Assembly (NCBI GenBank): GCA_949318235.1
Contig: OX439132.1
Coordinates: 2,904,258-2,968,257 of the forward strand
Source of the DNA: Ecdyonurus torrentis
Lineage: Eukaryota; Arthropoda; Insecta; Ephemeroptera; Heptageniidae
Direction of reading: 5' to 3'
DNA length: 64,000 nucleotides
The notes under the pieces are model-generated. The model did no database searches. It worked only from the letters and a program-made list of their open reading frames with translations, and was not told the origin of the DNA. A program made the position numbers and the translations under genes. Below are positions 26,465 to 37,955 of this stretch, in pieces; the stretch's first letter is position 1; each line of letters opens with the position of its first letter.

Positions 26465-26950
26465 ATACTCTAATGTTTACTCATCATACTTTACATCGAC
26501 ACTATATAGCCTCTACAAGATTGAATATTTAGTAGTGACAATACACTCGTGCACAAGCAAAGTATTTCGAATATAGGGTGTATGCGGATGACGTCATATT
26601 TATTGCGCTTGTACGCCATACTGGAGTAGTCCATAACATTGCTCAGCATAGGACAAACTTCATTTAAGCCAATTTTCTTTGGGAAATTGGTTAATTTTTT
26701 GTTATTTGTTATTTTTCTCACATACTTGAGATACTAATTCAACATATTTACAGCATCAATGCTCCCAAAAATATTGCATAGTGTTTTTAAACTGACAAAA
26801 TGATTTTTTTCCTATGCCACCCATGTTATTGAGCTATCCAACATGGCGTCGACTTTAACATGAATGCATAGACCCTATAGGTAATCTCTAAACATTTGTG
26901 TGTTGTCAGTAGACATTAGTTTTCTAAGTGTATTATAAAATATTGTTATT
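26465..26950 (+). repeat. Repeat H, split by a family A insertion
   Basis: Left part about 26510-26573 (GACAATACACTCGTGCACAA), right part about 26878-26950 (AAACATTTGTGTGTTGTCAG, TAGACATTAGTTTTCTAAGT). The family A copy at 26574-26877 sits between them. Confidence 0.6.
26574..26877 (-). mobile_element. Family A TIR element, full copy
   Basis: Full-length, with both TIRs and flanking TATA. It is inserted into a copy of repeat H, whose left part (to about 26571) and right part (AAACATTTGTGTGTTGTCAG, from about 26887) lie on either side. A is therefore younger than this H copy. Confidence 0.8.
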
Positions 26951-27926
26951 TATATCAAAGTTGAGGGTGCAGGCCTCGATGCTCCTAAATGTTGGTCCAC
27001 GTCCCGCTGTGACAGTCCGGTTACCATGGCAGCGTGAATACCTAATTATTGCACTTCACAAAACATCTGCGTATAAATAACAAACACGAAGTTTATTGAA
27101 ATAAATCACTTCAAAATATTTGACCAACAGTTCACATATGACAAAGAAAGGACTTGTAGTTTTTCTAAAATTTATTAAGGGTGTTTTCTAGAAAAATTTG
27201 ACTTGTTTTCATTCATTCTTGTCCAGAGCGAATTCTTTATTTATTTGATTTTAATTTCTTTTTCAAATTATAATTACAAATTATGTATATCGTGCTACCG
27301 TTTGTTCATCCTTTCAAAAGTTTTTTTTATTTATTTTAATATTTAAATTTTTAGTATTTTCATGTATTTGGAATATAATAATTTAATGAAAATAAATATA
27401 CAAATATTTATGATGTCGCAATTTTAGCAACATGTCAGAATTGCAGTTTAATTACGTTATTTACTTTGCTCAAATTTTTTATTTATTAATTTTTTTGAAA
27501 TTTTTATTGCGAATATTTTTATTGTCGGGTTAGCAGTTTTTTATTTAAAAACCAGGTAAATAGTCAGCGACGATCTCGAGCAGGACCGTAATTGTCTCTC
27601 CGAAATATTATATAACACAAAGCCTCTGCTTGCTTATATCTATATATAATAATTATAATAAAATAAATTAATAATAATAAAATAAATTAATAATAATAAA
27701 ATAAGTAAATAAATACAAATTGCTGGGAAAGTGATATGTGATGCACATAGGGTTACCTTGTAAGACTTTAAGTTGAAACAACTCTGCAAGTAAAAATTAA
27801 AATTAGAAAACCAAAACAAGACCAGATTGCGTGCGTGGAGACCACATCGTGTCATTGCATGGGTCACGTCACAGCCGCGGTGTCGGTCTGTCTGTCTATC
27901 CCTCGGGGTCTGGGGACCTGGCAGCC

Positions 27927-28072
<146 letters not shown>

Positions 28073-28529
28073 ACGCGATGTAGGTATAGCTTGGCCAAGG
28101 TATTTATATGAGAGGTACTCTATACAATATGTTTGTGAACACCTGCTGTAGTGTTTGTTTATTTGTTTGTCTCGGTCAGGTAATTGGCTTGAATTGATCA
28201 GATTATTCAGTCAATAGCTTATATTATATGCATGTCTTCAATATGGCCATAGGGAGCTTAATATAGCTTGCTTATAAATTTACTGCTAATTAGTACATTA
28301 ATTAATCATTATGAATAGTATAATTATATTATTATTATTTTATTTATTACTTTGATAATATCTATATAGATATACTCTCATCCCCCCTCATTTTCCCTAT
28401 TTGACCCCTATTTCCTATTTTCCTATTTTTTCCCTATATTTGGTCCTGAGTTATGCGGTGTTTTGACTCGAAGTGCATGTTAAAATATTGTTTTCACTCT
28501 AAAAGTTGGTGCATTACTTAATTTATTTA

Positions 28530-28743
28530 CGAATCCTATAACTTATTTAAGATAATCACTTTTTGAGTTATTATGAGCACCTATAAAATAATGCATTTTA
28601 GCAAATTATTAACAATATAGCTGTTTTCAGTTATTTATGTCTATTTTAAGTTAAAATAGCTAGTGTCAATAATTTGCTAAGATGCATTATTTTAACTGCT
28701 CTTAATAACTGAAAAGTTATTATTTTTAATAAGTTAGTATTCG
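28530..28743. mobile_element. Long fold-back (hairpin) element
   Basis: Two arms of about 80 bp are near-perfect inverses: the left arm contains TAAAATAATGCATTTTAGCA and the right arm TGCTAAGATGCATTATTTTA. The ends are CGAAT and ATTCG. The middle includes CTATTTTAAGTTAAAATAG, itself a palindrome. Transcription would give a long stem. Confidence 0.7.
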
Positions 28744-29441
28744 TATTTGAAGCAGGTATCGTGTTATTAGAAGTTTCCTTATTTAATGGCAAATACTTTG
28801 TTACAACTTTGGCTCCCGTCACCCACCCTCATGGTATACTATATAATATAGGCCCTATACCCGCACTTCAAAGAAAACTAAAACACGTACCTATACGTCA
28901 TACCACCGTATTTACAGCCTGTGCAGTTCTCACGAACTTGCATGGCTTTAAGAAAGAGACAAAAGTGTTTAAAATATGCTCTGATGTTTCAACATTTTGA
29001 ATTATAAGAACTTCCAAACTTCCAGCATGTTAATTTGATCATTTATTTCTCTGATATCTGATGCATGGTCACAGACAGCTCCTCATAGTTAGTTGTTATT
29101 TTACCTTTGACTTGCAAATAAGAAGTCTTCGATCTCTCTCCGCGATCATATATTAAAAATTTAAAGCCCACGCAGCACTACAGTATGCATATAATAACAA
29201 TTAAAAATAATTGTAAGTTGTACAAGCCTCAAGAAGTTTTTAATATTTAAAGTCTCTTATTTGTGTAACACGTAAAATTAAAAAGTTAATTAATTTTAAT
29301 TAGTAATTAAAATGATTATTAATTAATTAATGTTATAACGGATTAGGTAACAGAACTTACTCTCTATTTCGGTATGCAGTGTTTGCGTGTCCACTTTGAA
29401 TGCTGCTGATTTATGGTTACATTATCATAGGTACTGTAATA

Positions 29442-29513
29442 TAGGGGGCTTTCAGTCATATGAAAGTCGACGCCATAATGTCGGCACTCAATAACATGGG
29501 CCGATATGGAAAA

Positions 29514-29549
<36 letters not shown>

Positions 29550-29742
29550 CAGCATAATATATTTTTGAGAGCATTGATGCTTTTAACAGGTTGAGTTATG
29601 TTTTCAAGTAAGTGTGAGAAAAAAAAAAAAAAAAAAAAACGAAAATAGTCAAAAATCAGGTTTACCTATGCTGAGCAATGCTATTCGTTGCTCCAGTATG
29701 GCGTCGAAGCGCATTCGGTATGACGTCATGTGCATTCACCCT
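29442..29742 (+). mobile_element. Family A TIR element, diverged copy
   Basis: Left end TAGGGGGCTTTCAGTCATAT and right end TGTGCATTCACCCTG, with the family landmarks between. Poly-T (29517-29545) and poly-A (29619-29639) tracts have grown inside it. Confidence 0.65.
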
Positions 29743-29743
29743 G

Positions 29744-29895
29744 ACTCATACTTTATGCTATAATATAAATAATTATACTACATAACATAAGTGTTATCAG
29801 CATAATTATACTTCTTATGTTATTACAAAATAAGAACATTTTTGTGATCTACAATATAGCAAGTGTTCAATGCAGCGTCAATTACGTAATTTTAG
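29744..29895 (+). mobile_element. Family B single-core copy
   Basis: TTATACTACATAACATAAGT, CAGCATAATTATACTTCTTA, CTACAATATAGCAAGTGTTC, then GCGTCAATTACGTAATTTTA. It starts directly after the family A copy ending at 29742. Confidence 0.65.
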
Positions 29896-29899
29896 CCCG

Positions 29900-30566
29900 T
29901 GAATAATATATTGAAATTTTATGACTATTTTGTAAAATTTGCATGTTAACAAATGTTAATATATTGAAAAGTTGTTAAAATTGGTTCAGTTTATGAGCGA
30001 GCTTGGTATTTGAGTCATAAATATTTCAAAACGTTGCATGCGTGGAGAGCTGCGGCTGGCTGGCTGGCTCGAGGTTTAATTACGCACGCCATTTCATCGT
30101 ATTATTTTATATACGGCAATTTGGCTTTGTGAAATATAAACAGTTTATGACATTTGCAAAATTTCTAAAATATTTGTTTTTTATTTTCAATTTAGTAAAG
30201 TTAATTTGATGTTTAGTAAAATAAAAATATTTTAGTACGGAGAGTTAAAATAAAAATATATTAGCTAAACATATGACAACAAAAATTATGCATAATTACA
30301 CAGCTTCGAGGTATTGTGTCAATTGATACATTTAGAAATGTTATAATTGTCAATAGGAAAAAGATATATTTACACAACATAATACTCGTTTAACACAACA
30401 ATATAAGCAAAACATAACAATGCTGTGAAAAAGAATGTAAGCAATACAGATGATAAAATAAAAGTGTACAGTTTGATGTCGCTGCATAAATTATATTTTA
30501 CATATTTTTATATGGTCTGTGTTTTACTTATACTTGATTATACATGAGCAGGTTAAGTGTCTGTCC

Positions 30567-30608
<42 letters not shown>

Positions 30609-31089
30609 TGTAATATGATTATTGTTGTTTATATCTCGAGCAGTAATGCTAGCACCTATATGCGTAGTTGTGGTTGTATGACTATAATATTATAATATCA
30701 GACGAGATAATACTTTGCATATTGTGCTCAGCTATGTTTAGTGTCAGTATGATGATATTATACTGTGGTGTTACGTGTTACCATAATATAGTAGTATATT
30801 ATATTAAGTACGATGGTGTTACTGTGCAATGTTGCTGAGAGAGTCAACTGAGAGGATAATTATATATTATTGTTTATCACGCTGCGATATAGGCAATATT
30901 GTGGAGGATTCTTATTTGGGATGTTTTTTTTTTTTTTTTTTTTTTTACTTTTCTTTTTAATATTCTCAGTTAAATTTTGCCGGAATCGATTTTCTCAAAT
31001 AGTTTCGGAATAGAGTTTTTCAAAAATCAGAGGAAAAACGAAGAAAAATTAAATAGAGTAATAAAACTAATAACCATTGCAATGTTAAA
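29900..31089. other. Gene-free stretch upstream of the promoter candidate
   Basis: AT-rich with a (GA)n run (30571-30604), a poly-T tract (30926-30946) and a GGCTGGCTGGCTGGCT patch at 30053-30068. Nothing else is recognised. Confidence 0.5.
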
Positions 31090-31519
31090 TGAGGGGTGGT
31101 TTTGTAGCGAGCCTGGACTGATTGGTGTTACGTCATCACCGATATCATGTATTGCGAACAAAAGAGACCGAGTGCGAGAGAGAGAGAGAGAGAGACAGAA
31201 TGAGACAGTATAATATTATAAGAAATACATTACATGAACAAAGAGAGAGATATTGAGAGAGCAAAGAAGAGAGAGAGAGAGTGCTCGAGTGCGGGCGGCT
31301 AGCGAGGCAAGCGCGGCGCTAGGTTCGCTCGCTGGCTGGCGCACACGGCACAAAGCAAAGCTAAGCTGAAAGCTCAGTATAGCCAGTTGGTGTTGGTATT
31401 GGCTTGAGAGTGGATGTGTCGAGTACGGCGGCTAGTGTCTGCTGCTCTCGCACATATGTGAGTGAGTGAGTGTTGTGGTGTCAACACAGTGTCAACATAG
31501 TGACAACATAATTGTCAAC
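31090..31519 (+). promoter_or_regulatory. Probable promoter and 5' UTR of the 31520 exon
   Basis: This stretch is clearly richer in G+C and CpG than its surroundings, especially 31283-31345. An inverted CCAAT box, CTGATTGG, lies at 31118-31125, followed by a CRE-like TTACGTCATCA at 31128-31138. CCAAT boxes bind NF-Y and CRE sites bind CREB/ATF in animals. Short GA runs occur at 31170-31192 and 31269-31280. No TATA box is evident, as is common in CpG-rich animal promoters. The start site cannot be placed; it probably lies between about 31150 and 31400. An in-frame TGA at 31463-31465 shows that the coding frame does not extend far upstream, which fits a 5' UTR. The CCAAT/CRE part resembles a module at 24068-24120 on the same strand, so it may also belong to a repeat. 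Confidence 0.5.
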
Positions 31520-31605
31520 ATGTTGAAAATCCAAATGTTAGAACAGTTAACCAACTACAACGAGGATCAGCCGGAGCAGCCCAGTCAGGATATCTCAAAG
31601 CCAGG
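31520..31605 (+). CDS. Candidate first coding exon of an unidentified gene
   Basis: The ATG at 31520 has A at -3 and is the first ATG in frame after the TGA at 31463. The frame gives 28 codons, starting MLKIQMLEQL and continuing polar and acidic with Asn, Glu, Gln and Pro (residues 11-28). It ends in a split Gly codon (GG) directly before GTAAGT, a consensus 5' splice site, at 31606-31611. If unspliced, the frame stops at once with TAA at 31607-31609, so it is either a first exon or a 29-residue ORF. Codon use and base composition are less AT-biased than the flanks, and a CpG-rich CCAAT/CRE segment lies just upstream. I do not recognise the protein: there is no signal peptide, transmembrane segment or known motif. 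No second exon was recognised downstream, implying a very long first intron or small exons that I missed. Confidence 0.5.
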
Positions 31606-31611
31606 GTAAGT

Positions 31612-33221
31612 CAACACACACATACGCCCACTGGCTCACATTGCGTTGTATTGTTGTCAGCAACAATTAGCAGTTGATAAGACGGGTGTCACATGGCGTG
31701 GCGGGTAATGACGATAACAAAACAATCAACACAATGAAGTGTCTCTATATTGTCAAGTATTGTGTGCTAGGGGTTGGTTTGCTTAGTGATGTGGAAATAT
31801 GAAGATCTAGGTGCGTAACTGTCCTTGCCTTATCACGAAACAAGAGATAACTTTTGGCGAGAAATAATAAAAAAACTATTTTCACAATTTGCAAGCAATA
31901 AATAAATATTGCTTGATGAGATTGCAATGGATGTTATATAGATCAGTGATGTTATCACTATCAGATCAGGCTCTTTTTATTTATTTTTATATATATATTT
32001 TTTTAACTTAGAAAACTATATTGCTCCATTGAAATACTTTATTTTTTTAATACTAATAACAAAACACACTTTTTTTTCTAAATAATTTTTCACAACCTGC
32101 GCAATGTAGCTAAATTATTCAGTTTTTCTTTATTTTACAAATCGAATTGGGCTAAAACCTCCCTGGTTCTCCCAGAAACAACAAGAGTTTGTGATAGTCA
32201 AACCGTACTTTGAAACAGTTCGATATCTATATATGGATAAATTTGAAATAAATAACTTATATAATTATTTTGCTTGAGAGTCAATCGAGAGGAAATATCT
32301 CTCCACAATAACGTTTTCTATATAATACTTTTAATTACGATCAAGTTTGGTTGTTAATTAATTAATTAGCCCATACAGTCGTGGCGGCACTAATAATAAG
32401 CACTGCACAATAACTGAATGTTGTATAATTGGTGGTGTGCTAGCTGTGCCTCCCCGCGGCGCTAGCCACACTGCCTGCTTGACGTATCAATTTGGCCTGC
32501 TCAATCAAAATACTCGAAGTACGGTATGAGCACCGTGTTATGTTTATACAGTAAGTGGATAACCTGGGTGGGTAATCCAAGGAGGATCCCCGCGCTCACA
32601 AGTACTGGTCAGCTGGAGACGTGCATTGACAGTCAAAATTACAGTGAGCAAATGGGCAAACTTCCAGGATAAAATAAATCAAAATGCAACCAAAATATAA
32701 TAATAATTAACGATATGCTCTTGTTGTACCGCACAGAAATAAAAAACCTTGCATATGCAGCAATAGACTGAATTACAAAACACTGCGTATCCGTTCTTCT
32801 CTTTTCTTATAATTGAGTGGTTGTTACCTAGCTCATTTATCAATTTTATCAATCGGGCAAGCAAGCAAATAAATATAATCAAGTTAAAAAAAATATATTT
32901 TATCGTTACGTTGCGACTTTGTCTGTTTTCTCATAAAGTTGATGTATTGCAAGCTGTTCATTATACGTTTCGGTACTGTACCCAAGTTACCTATATACAG
33001 TGATTGGTGCTGACCACCGTGGATAATAATTGTAATCACTGAACATTGAACAATGTCAAAGATGAAATAGTCTCAATATTTTAAGTTAATTAAAACACAA
33101 AACATGATAAACACACCAGCAATAATCGTTTATTTAACGAGTCATTTGAGATGGTCGATTTCAAATGAAAATAACGCAAACTAAAATTATACTGCCAATA
33201 CTGAAGCCAGCGTAATTTGGA
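31612..33221. other. Possible proximal first intron
   Basis: Begins with GTAAGT at 31606. A GC-richer patch at 32448-32480 (CCCCGCGGCGCTAGCC) stands out, but no exon with both splice signals was found. Confidence 0.35.
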
Positions 33222-33313
33222 TTTATTTTTGTTCACCTAAGTATTCCAGTATTTGTATGCTATATAATACAAAATATATAAACATAATTTTGTGCGTGCA
33301 TTGTTGGCAATAA

Positions 33314-33455
33314 TTACGAAAGTTTAAGATTCTCAACTGACGTGGATGTATTACAAAGACTGTTCTCTCTAGTCTGGTCAAACTGACCACCAGGGACTGA
33401 CTGAGATCTTTTTTCAATCACAGAGAGATATCGCTCAGTAAGAACAAGGCCTGCT
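33314..33455 (-). CDS. Possible terminal coding exon, unidentified
   Basis: On the minus strand a frame of about 47 codons begins after an acceptor-like CTACTACAG (AG at 33456-33457) and ends with TAA at 33314-33316. It reads as a Ser/Thr/Asn/Gln-rich tail (for example EKRSQSVPGGQFDQTRENSL) with fewer AT-driven residues than neighbouring frames. An AATAAA polyadenylation hexamer follows at 33222-33227, about 90 bases after the stop. No family is recognised. In this AT-rich DNA, AATAAA and AG acceptors are frequent by chance, so this is weak. If real, it belongs to a gene running leftward and would lie inside the putative first intron of the 31520 gene. Confidence 0.15.
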
Positions 33456-33787
33456 CTGTAGTAGGTACCGGATATTATGTACACCGCACTTACACCGCCT
33501 AGCTCACTGCAAACCAAAGATCATTATATTATTTATGTATGAATGTACTTTGATCGTACAGTACTGCACTGAGATATCTGAGATTTAGGCGAATCACATG
33601 CAGAAGTCGAGAGTGCAAAATAATTTCACGTTTTATAGGCTGCTGATATCAGAAAACAAATGGGTGGCGAGTTTCTACAGGGTTGCAGGGGCCGGCAAAT
33701 CCGGAAACATTTCAATCTTAATATGCCTGCGCGTTTTTCTTTCCGTTTAGGTTATCAGGAAGCTAATTAGACAGTAATTAATATATA

Positions 33788-33820
<33 letters not shown>

Positions 33821-33939
33821 AAGTATACAGTGATTATGATTAAAATTGGTAGATGTTTTAGTAAAGATTTTATATTGTCGCCCGACTATTGCTATAGAGG
33901 AAGGACGGCCAGGACGTGGAATCTAGCGCGAAACTTATT

Positions 33940-34005
33940 GGGTCCTATAGCTACCCCAGGGACTTCAGCAAGGCCTCTATACTAGTGCGTATTCTCACAA
34001 GTCAG
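33940..34005 (+). pseudogene. Scrap of decayed reverse transcriptase (motif A)
   Basis: GACTTCAGCAAGGCC (33961-33975) encodes D-F-S-K-A, the non-LTR retrotransposon RT motif A. The next bases still resemble a continuation through a Val-Arg-His-like segment. ATAGCTACC upstream fits the usual hydrophobic lead (I-A-T) if a short insertion is allowed. The patch is GC-richer than its surroundings. It is broken by shifts and not functional. A short match can arise by chance. Confidence 0.35.
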
Positions 34006-34261
34006 TGTATAATATACATTTATGTACTGTATACAATTGAAAAGTCATATATTATGTAAACAATTTTGTTGTTAGATTGTTTGATGTTTAAATTTAGAAT
34101 TGACAAAAAAAAAAAAAAAAAAAATTACAGCACGCTTTGATCTGTCATCAATTTACTTGCTTGGTTTATTTTAGTGCAAGCAGCTTTTTATTTCTGCTTG
34201 ATGTTGAAGTAATTACAAACTATTGTCTAAAAAATTTTCTATCAGGATTTATACAAAAAAT

Positions 34262-34705
34262 AACTACGTAATAATTATACTAACTCAATGTAGCAACATA
34301 TAATGTATGTTATATTGTACATTATACTACATAACACAATAGTTAACATGTTCAGCATAATTACTTATGTTATTACAAAATAACAACATTTGTGCTCTAC
34401 AATATAGCAAGTGTTCAATGTAGCAACATAATGTTTGCTATATTGTACAGTGATTATACTACATAACATAATAGTTAACATGTTCAGCGTAATTACTTAT
34501 GTTATTACAAAATAACAAAATTTGTGCTCTACAATATAGCAAGTGTTCAATGTAGCAACATAATGTATGCTATATTGTACAGTGATTATACTACATAACA
34601 TAATAGTTAACATGTTCAGCATAATTACTTATGTTATTACAAAATAACAACATTTGTGCTCTACAATAGCAAGAAGTGTTCAAAGGAGCGTAAATTACGT
34701 AAATA
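34262..34705 (+). repeat. Family B tandem array, three 132-bp units
   Basis: Landmarks at 34345, 34477 and 34609 give exact 132-bp spacing. The left edge is CTACGTAATAATTATACTAA and the right edge GCGTAAATTACGTAAAT, so the array is bounded by inverted ACGTAAT-type ends. The units match those at 8757 and 37509 closely. Confidence 0.85.
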
Positions 34706-35217
34706 TTTTTTTTTTTCGTATATAAATACATAATATATTTTTAAATGTTTAAAGATAATAAAAAAATTAAAGTATAATTTGGTCAGGTTACGTAAATAGA
34801 AATTAGTATAAAAATTAGAGCTAAATTTGAAATATGTAACAAAAATTAGACTTTCAAATATTGAAATATGTTTTTGTCCTCAATTACATAAATATACAGT
34901 TTATATACATATATAAGTAATTATGTTAATTATGCGGCTACTTAATCGCTTCACTTATTGTAGTCTAAAATATTGAAAGTAAATCAGTACGATGAGATGG
35001 TGCAATGTAATACAGTGCTGTGAGTGTATGTATGTATGTATACACTGCAAAAACAGACTTCTACTTGCTTACTAAATATTGTATCATGTGCATGCATTGA
35101 ACTATAATAGCAAGTATACCTAAAATACTAGAGATTCAATATTCCAAATGTCAACTTATTATACCATGCAGTAGTTAGTTCTAAATAATATGCATATTTT
35201 ATATAGGAAATACGTAA

Positions 35218-35467
35218 TAATTACCAACGAAGCTAAAGGTAACGTAAAGCATCGACTGCGCATTTCGTGCGTCTGCTGCAAGATTTAAATCTTTATTTCC
35301 GGTATTTTTCACGTTTTGATGGCGGGAAAATATTAGCGTGTGTAATTTTTTTTTGAAAAAATGAAATTTTACCGGAAATGGATCTCGTCGATCGGGCAAA
35401 TTCGGAAAAGACGAACGAAATTCGCAGTCGTTGCCTTACGTTATACCTTCAGCTTCGTTGATAATTA
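35218..35467. mobile_element. 250-bp element with ~40-bp TIRs
   Basis: The left TIR reads TAATTACCAACGAAGCTAAA then GGTAACGTAAAGCATCGACTGCG; the right end is its inverse (CGCAGTCG...TTCGTTGATAATTA). CCGGTATTTTTCACG and AAATTTTACCGGAAATGG form inner inverted parts. No coding capacity. Only one copy was seen in the window. Confidence 0.75.
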
Positions 35468-35469
35468 CT

Positions 35470-35645
35470 AGCTCGTTTTCATCACAATTTGTTTAATACA
35501 GCATAATAATATTCAATGCAAGATATCACAATCACTGTTATACACAATAGCATCAATATTATGTTGTACAGCATAACTATTGTGTTGTTATCTAATAACA
35601 TTTATGCTATAATGACATAAATGCACCATAAATTACGTCATTTAT
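35470..35645 (+). mobile_element. Family B-type part of a B-H composite
   Basis: CACAATTTGTTTAATACAGC, TTATGCTATAATGACATAAA and CCATAAATTACGTCATTTAT appear in order. It is followed by repeat H (35745-35879). Confidence 0.5.
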
Positions 35646-35744
35646 TATTATATGTATGAAATCAAACTGTAATCTTAAATTTGATACTAGAGATTTATTA
35701 TTTAAATGATTATGTATATAATTATGTACTCATTCACTAGCATC

Positions 35745-35879
35745 GACACCCAGCAGTCATATTTCATAAAACTGGTGCACAAGCGTCAAGCAAAGTATTT
35801 CGTATAGGTACTGTATTCTCTCAATATTTGTGTGTTGTCAGTAAACATTCATTTTCTCCGTGTAGCTAAGTGTACAGTA
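35745..35879 (+). repeat. Repeat H copy
   Basis: ACTGGTGCACAAGCG, AGCAAAGTATTTCGTATAGG and TTTGTGTGTTGTCAGTAAAC match the other H copies. A family A element begins exactly at its right edge. Confidence 0.6.
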
Positions 35880-36184
35880 TAGGGTGTATGCGGATGACGT
35901 CATATTTATTGCGCTTGGAGGCCATACTGGAGTAGTGCTTAACATTGCTCAGCATAGGACAAACTTCATTTAAGCCAATTTTCTTTGGGAAATCGGTTCA
36001 TTTTTTTGTTATTGTTATTTTTCTCACATACTTGAGATACCAATTCAACGTATTTACAACATCAATGCTCTCAAAAATATTTCATAGTATTTTTAAACTG
36101 GCAAAAAGATTTTTTTCCCTATGCCACACATGTTATTGAGTTATCCAACATGGCGTCGACTTTAACATGAATGCATAGACCCTA
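35880..36184 (-). mobile_element. Family A TIR element, full copy
   Basis: Intact TIRs with TATA at both flanks. It directly follows a repeat H copy. Very similar to the copies at 16166, 26574 and 36971. Confidence 0.8.
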
Positions 36185-36970
36185 TACAGTTGTGACGTCA
36201 CAAAACAATTAAAACACGCTGGAAATATTTGAACACACAATTTAAGAATTTATATCCATATAGAAAGTGAATCGAATTGTGAAAAAAAGTCAAATATTTT
36301 ATTTTGTTTTTTTTTTCTTTAGAATTAGGAAGTTTTACAATAGAAAAGCAGCATATAAATAAAGATTTAGTTTTTACTTTGTCATCAATTTGAAGTATGT
36401 TTTCTGTTTTATTGTTAAGCTAGGGTGTAGCGAATGAGATGCAATGTATATTATAATGTATAAGTATAATAATTACCATGACAACAATCACAGTTATGTA
36501 TTTAAGTTGGGGTTCATTTTTGTGATTTTTCTTTATTTCCTGGTGTGCTAGAACTCAAAAAGGTTTGATAAACTAAATTTTTGTCATATTTGTACAAAAC
36601 CGTCCAATCACTGTTTTTACAATTAAAAAAAAGTAGGAGATAGAGAGAGAGAGAGAGAGAAGTGTTTTCAATCACCAAAATGATAATAATTTAGTTTTAA
36701 GAACACAAATGTTGATGTTTCGTCCGATTATGTTTTGCATTGTTTTGACATTGAAACACATCCTTCCTTCCTTCCTGTCTCAAGTATCCGTGGTGTGTTG
36801 TTTGTCACTTTTATCTACATAATTGTGTTTTCATATAAAATTAAACTTAGTAACTTTGCCACAAGTTAAAGAAGTCCAATTTTATAATCCAGTGTCTCTG
36901 TACCTGATATATTATGCCGGCAAACAGTTGGTTTGAACTGCTAGCAAGCACAGAGGCTCGTGCTTCGCTA

Positions 36971-37274
36971 TAGGGTGTATGCGGATGACGTCATATTTAT
37001 TGCGCTTTGAGGCCATACTGGAGTAGTGCATAACATTGCTCAGCATAGGACAAACTTCATTTAAGCCAATTTTCTTTGGGAAATCGTTTAATTTTTTGTT
37101 ATCGCTATTCTTCTCACATACTTGAGATACTAATTCAACATATTTACAACATCAATGCTCTCAAAAATATTGCATAGTGTTTTTAAACTGGCAAAATGAT
37201 TTTTTTCCCTATGTCACCCATGTTATTGAGTTATCCAACATGGCGTCGACTTTAACATGAATGCATAGAACCTA
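36971..37274 (-). mobile_element. Family A TIR element, full copy
   Basis: Begins TAGGGTGTATGCGGATGACG and ends GCATAGAACCTA; flanked by TATA. It is only about 790 bp from the copy at 35880, in the same orientation. Confidence 0.8.
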
Positions 37275-37508
37275 TACAAGAGTGCTAAACTTTCAGCAAC
37301 ATACAAATTTATTGAAATTTTAAATTTGTTTAATTAATGAATTTTGTCACATCCCGTTTAAGCGAGGAAACAAAAAGTAGCTCAACACGATTAGACACAA
37401 TAGACTGGTGCTACACAAACAACAACAACAACAACAAAGCAAGGAAAACAAACAAATGAAATAATTTAGTAAATTTATATTAATTTTTATCCTTTACGTG
37501 TAAAAAAA

Positions 37509-37955
37509 AATAACTACGTAATAATTATGCTAGCTCAATGTAGCAACATAATGTATGCTGTATTGTACAGTGATTATACTATATACATAACATAATAGTT
37601 AACATGTTCAGCATAATTACTTATGTTATTACAAAATATCAACATTTGTGCTCTACAATATAGCAAGTGTTCAATGTAGCAACATAATGTATGCTATATT
37701 GTACAGTGATTATACTACATAACATAATATTTAACATGTTCAGCATAATTACTTATGTTATTACAAAATAACAACATTTGTGCTCTACAATATAGCAAGT
37801 GTTCAATGTAGCAACATAATGTATGCTATATTGTACAGTGATTATACTACATAACATAATAGTTAAGATGTTCAGCATAATTACTTATGTTATTACAAAA
37901 TAACAACATTTGTGCTCTACAATATAGCAAGTGTTCAATGTAGCATCAATTACGC
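37509..37955 (+). repeat. Family B tandem array, three 132-bp units
   Basis: Landmarks at 37601, 37733 and 37865 give exact 132-bp periods. The left boundary is ACTACGTAATAATTATGCTA and the right boundary GTAGCATCAATTACGCATG. The same terminus type encloses single-unit copies elsewhere, so this is one element with an expanded core. Confidence 0.85.

Noticed and set aside
28761..29000. 79-codon + frame just after the fold-back element.
   Set aside because: No recognisable domain, and no acceptor or donor of good quality at its edges.
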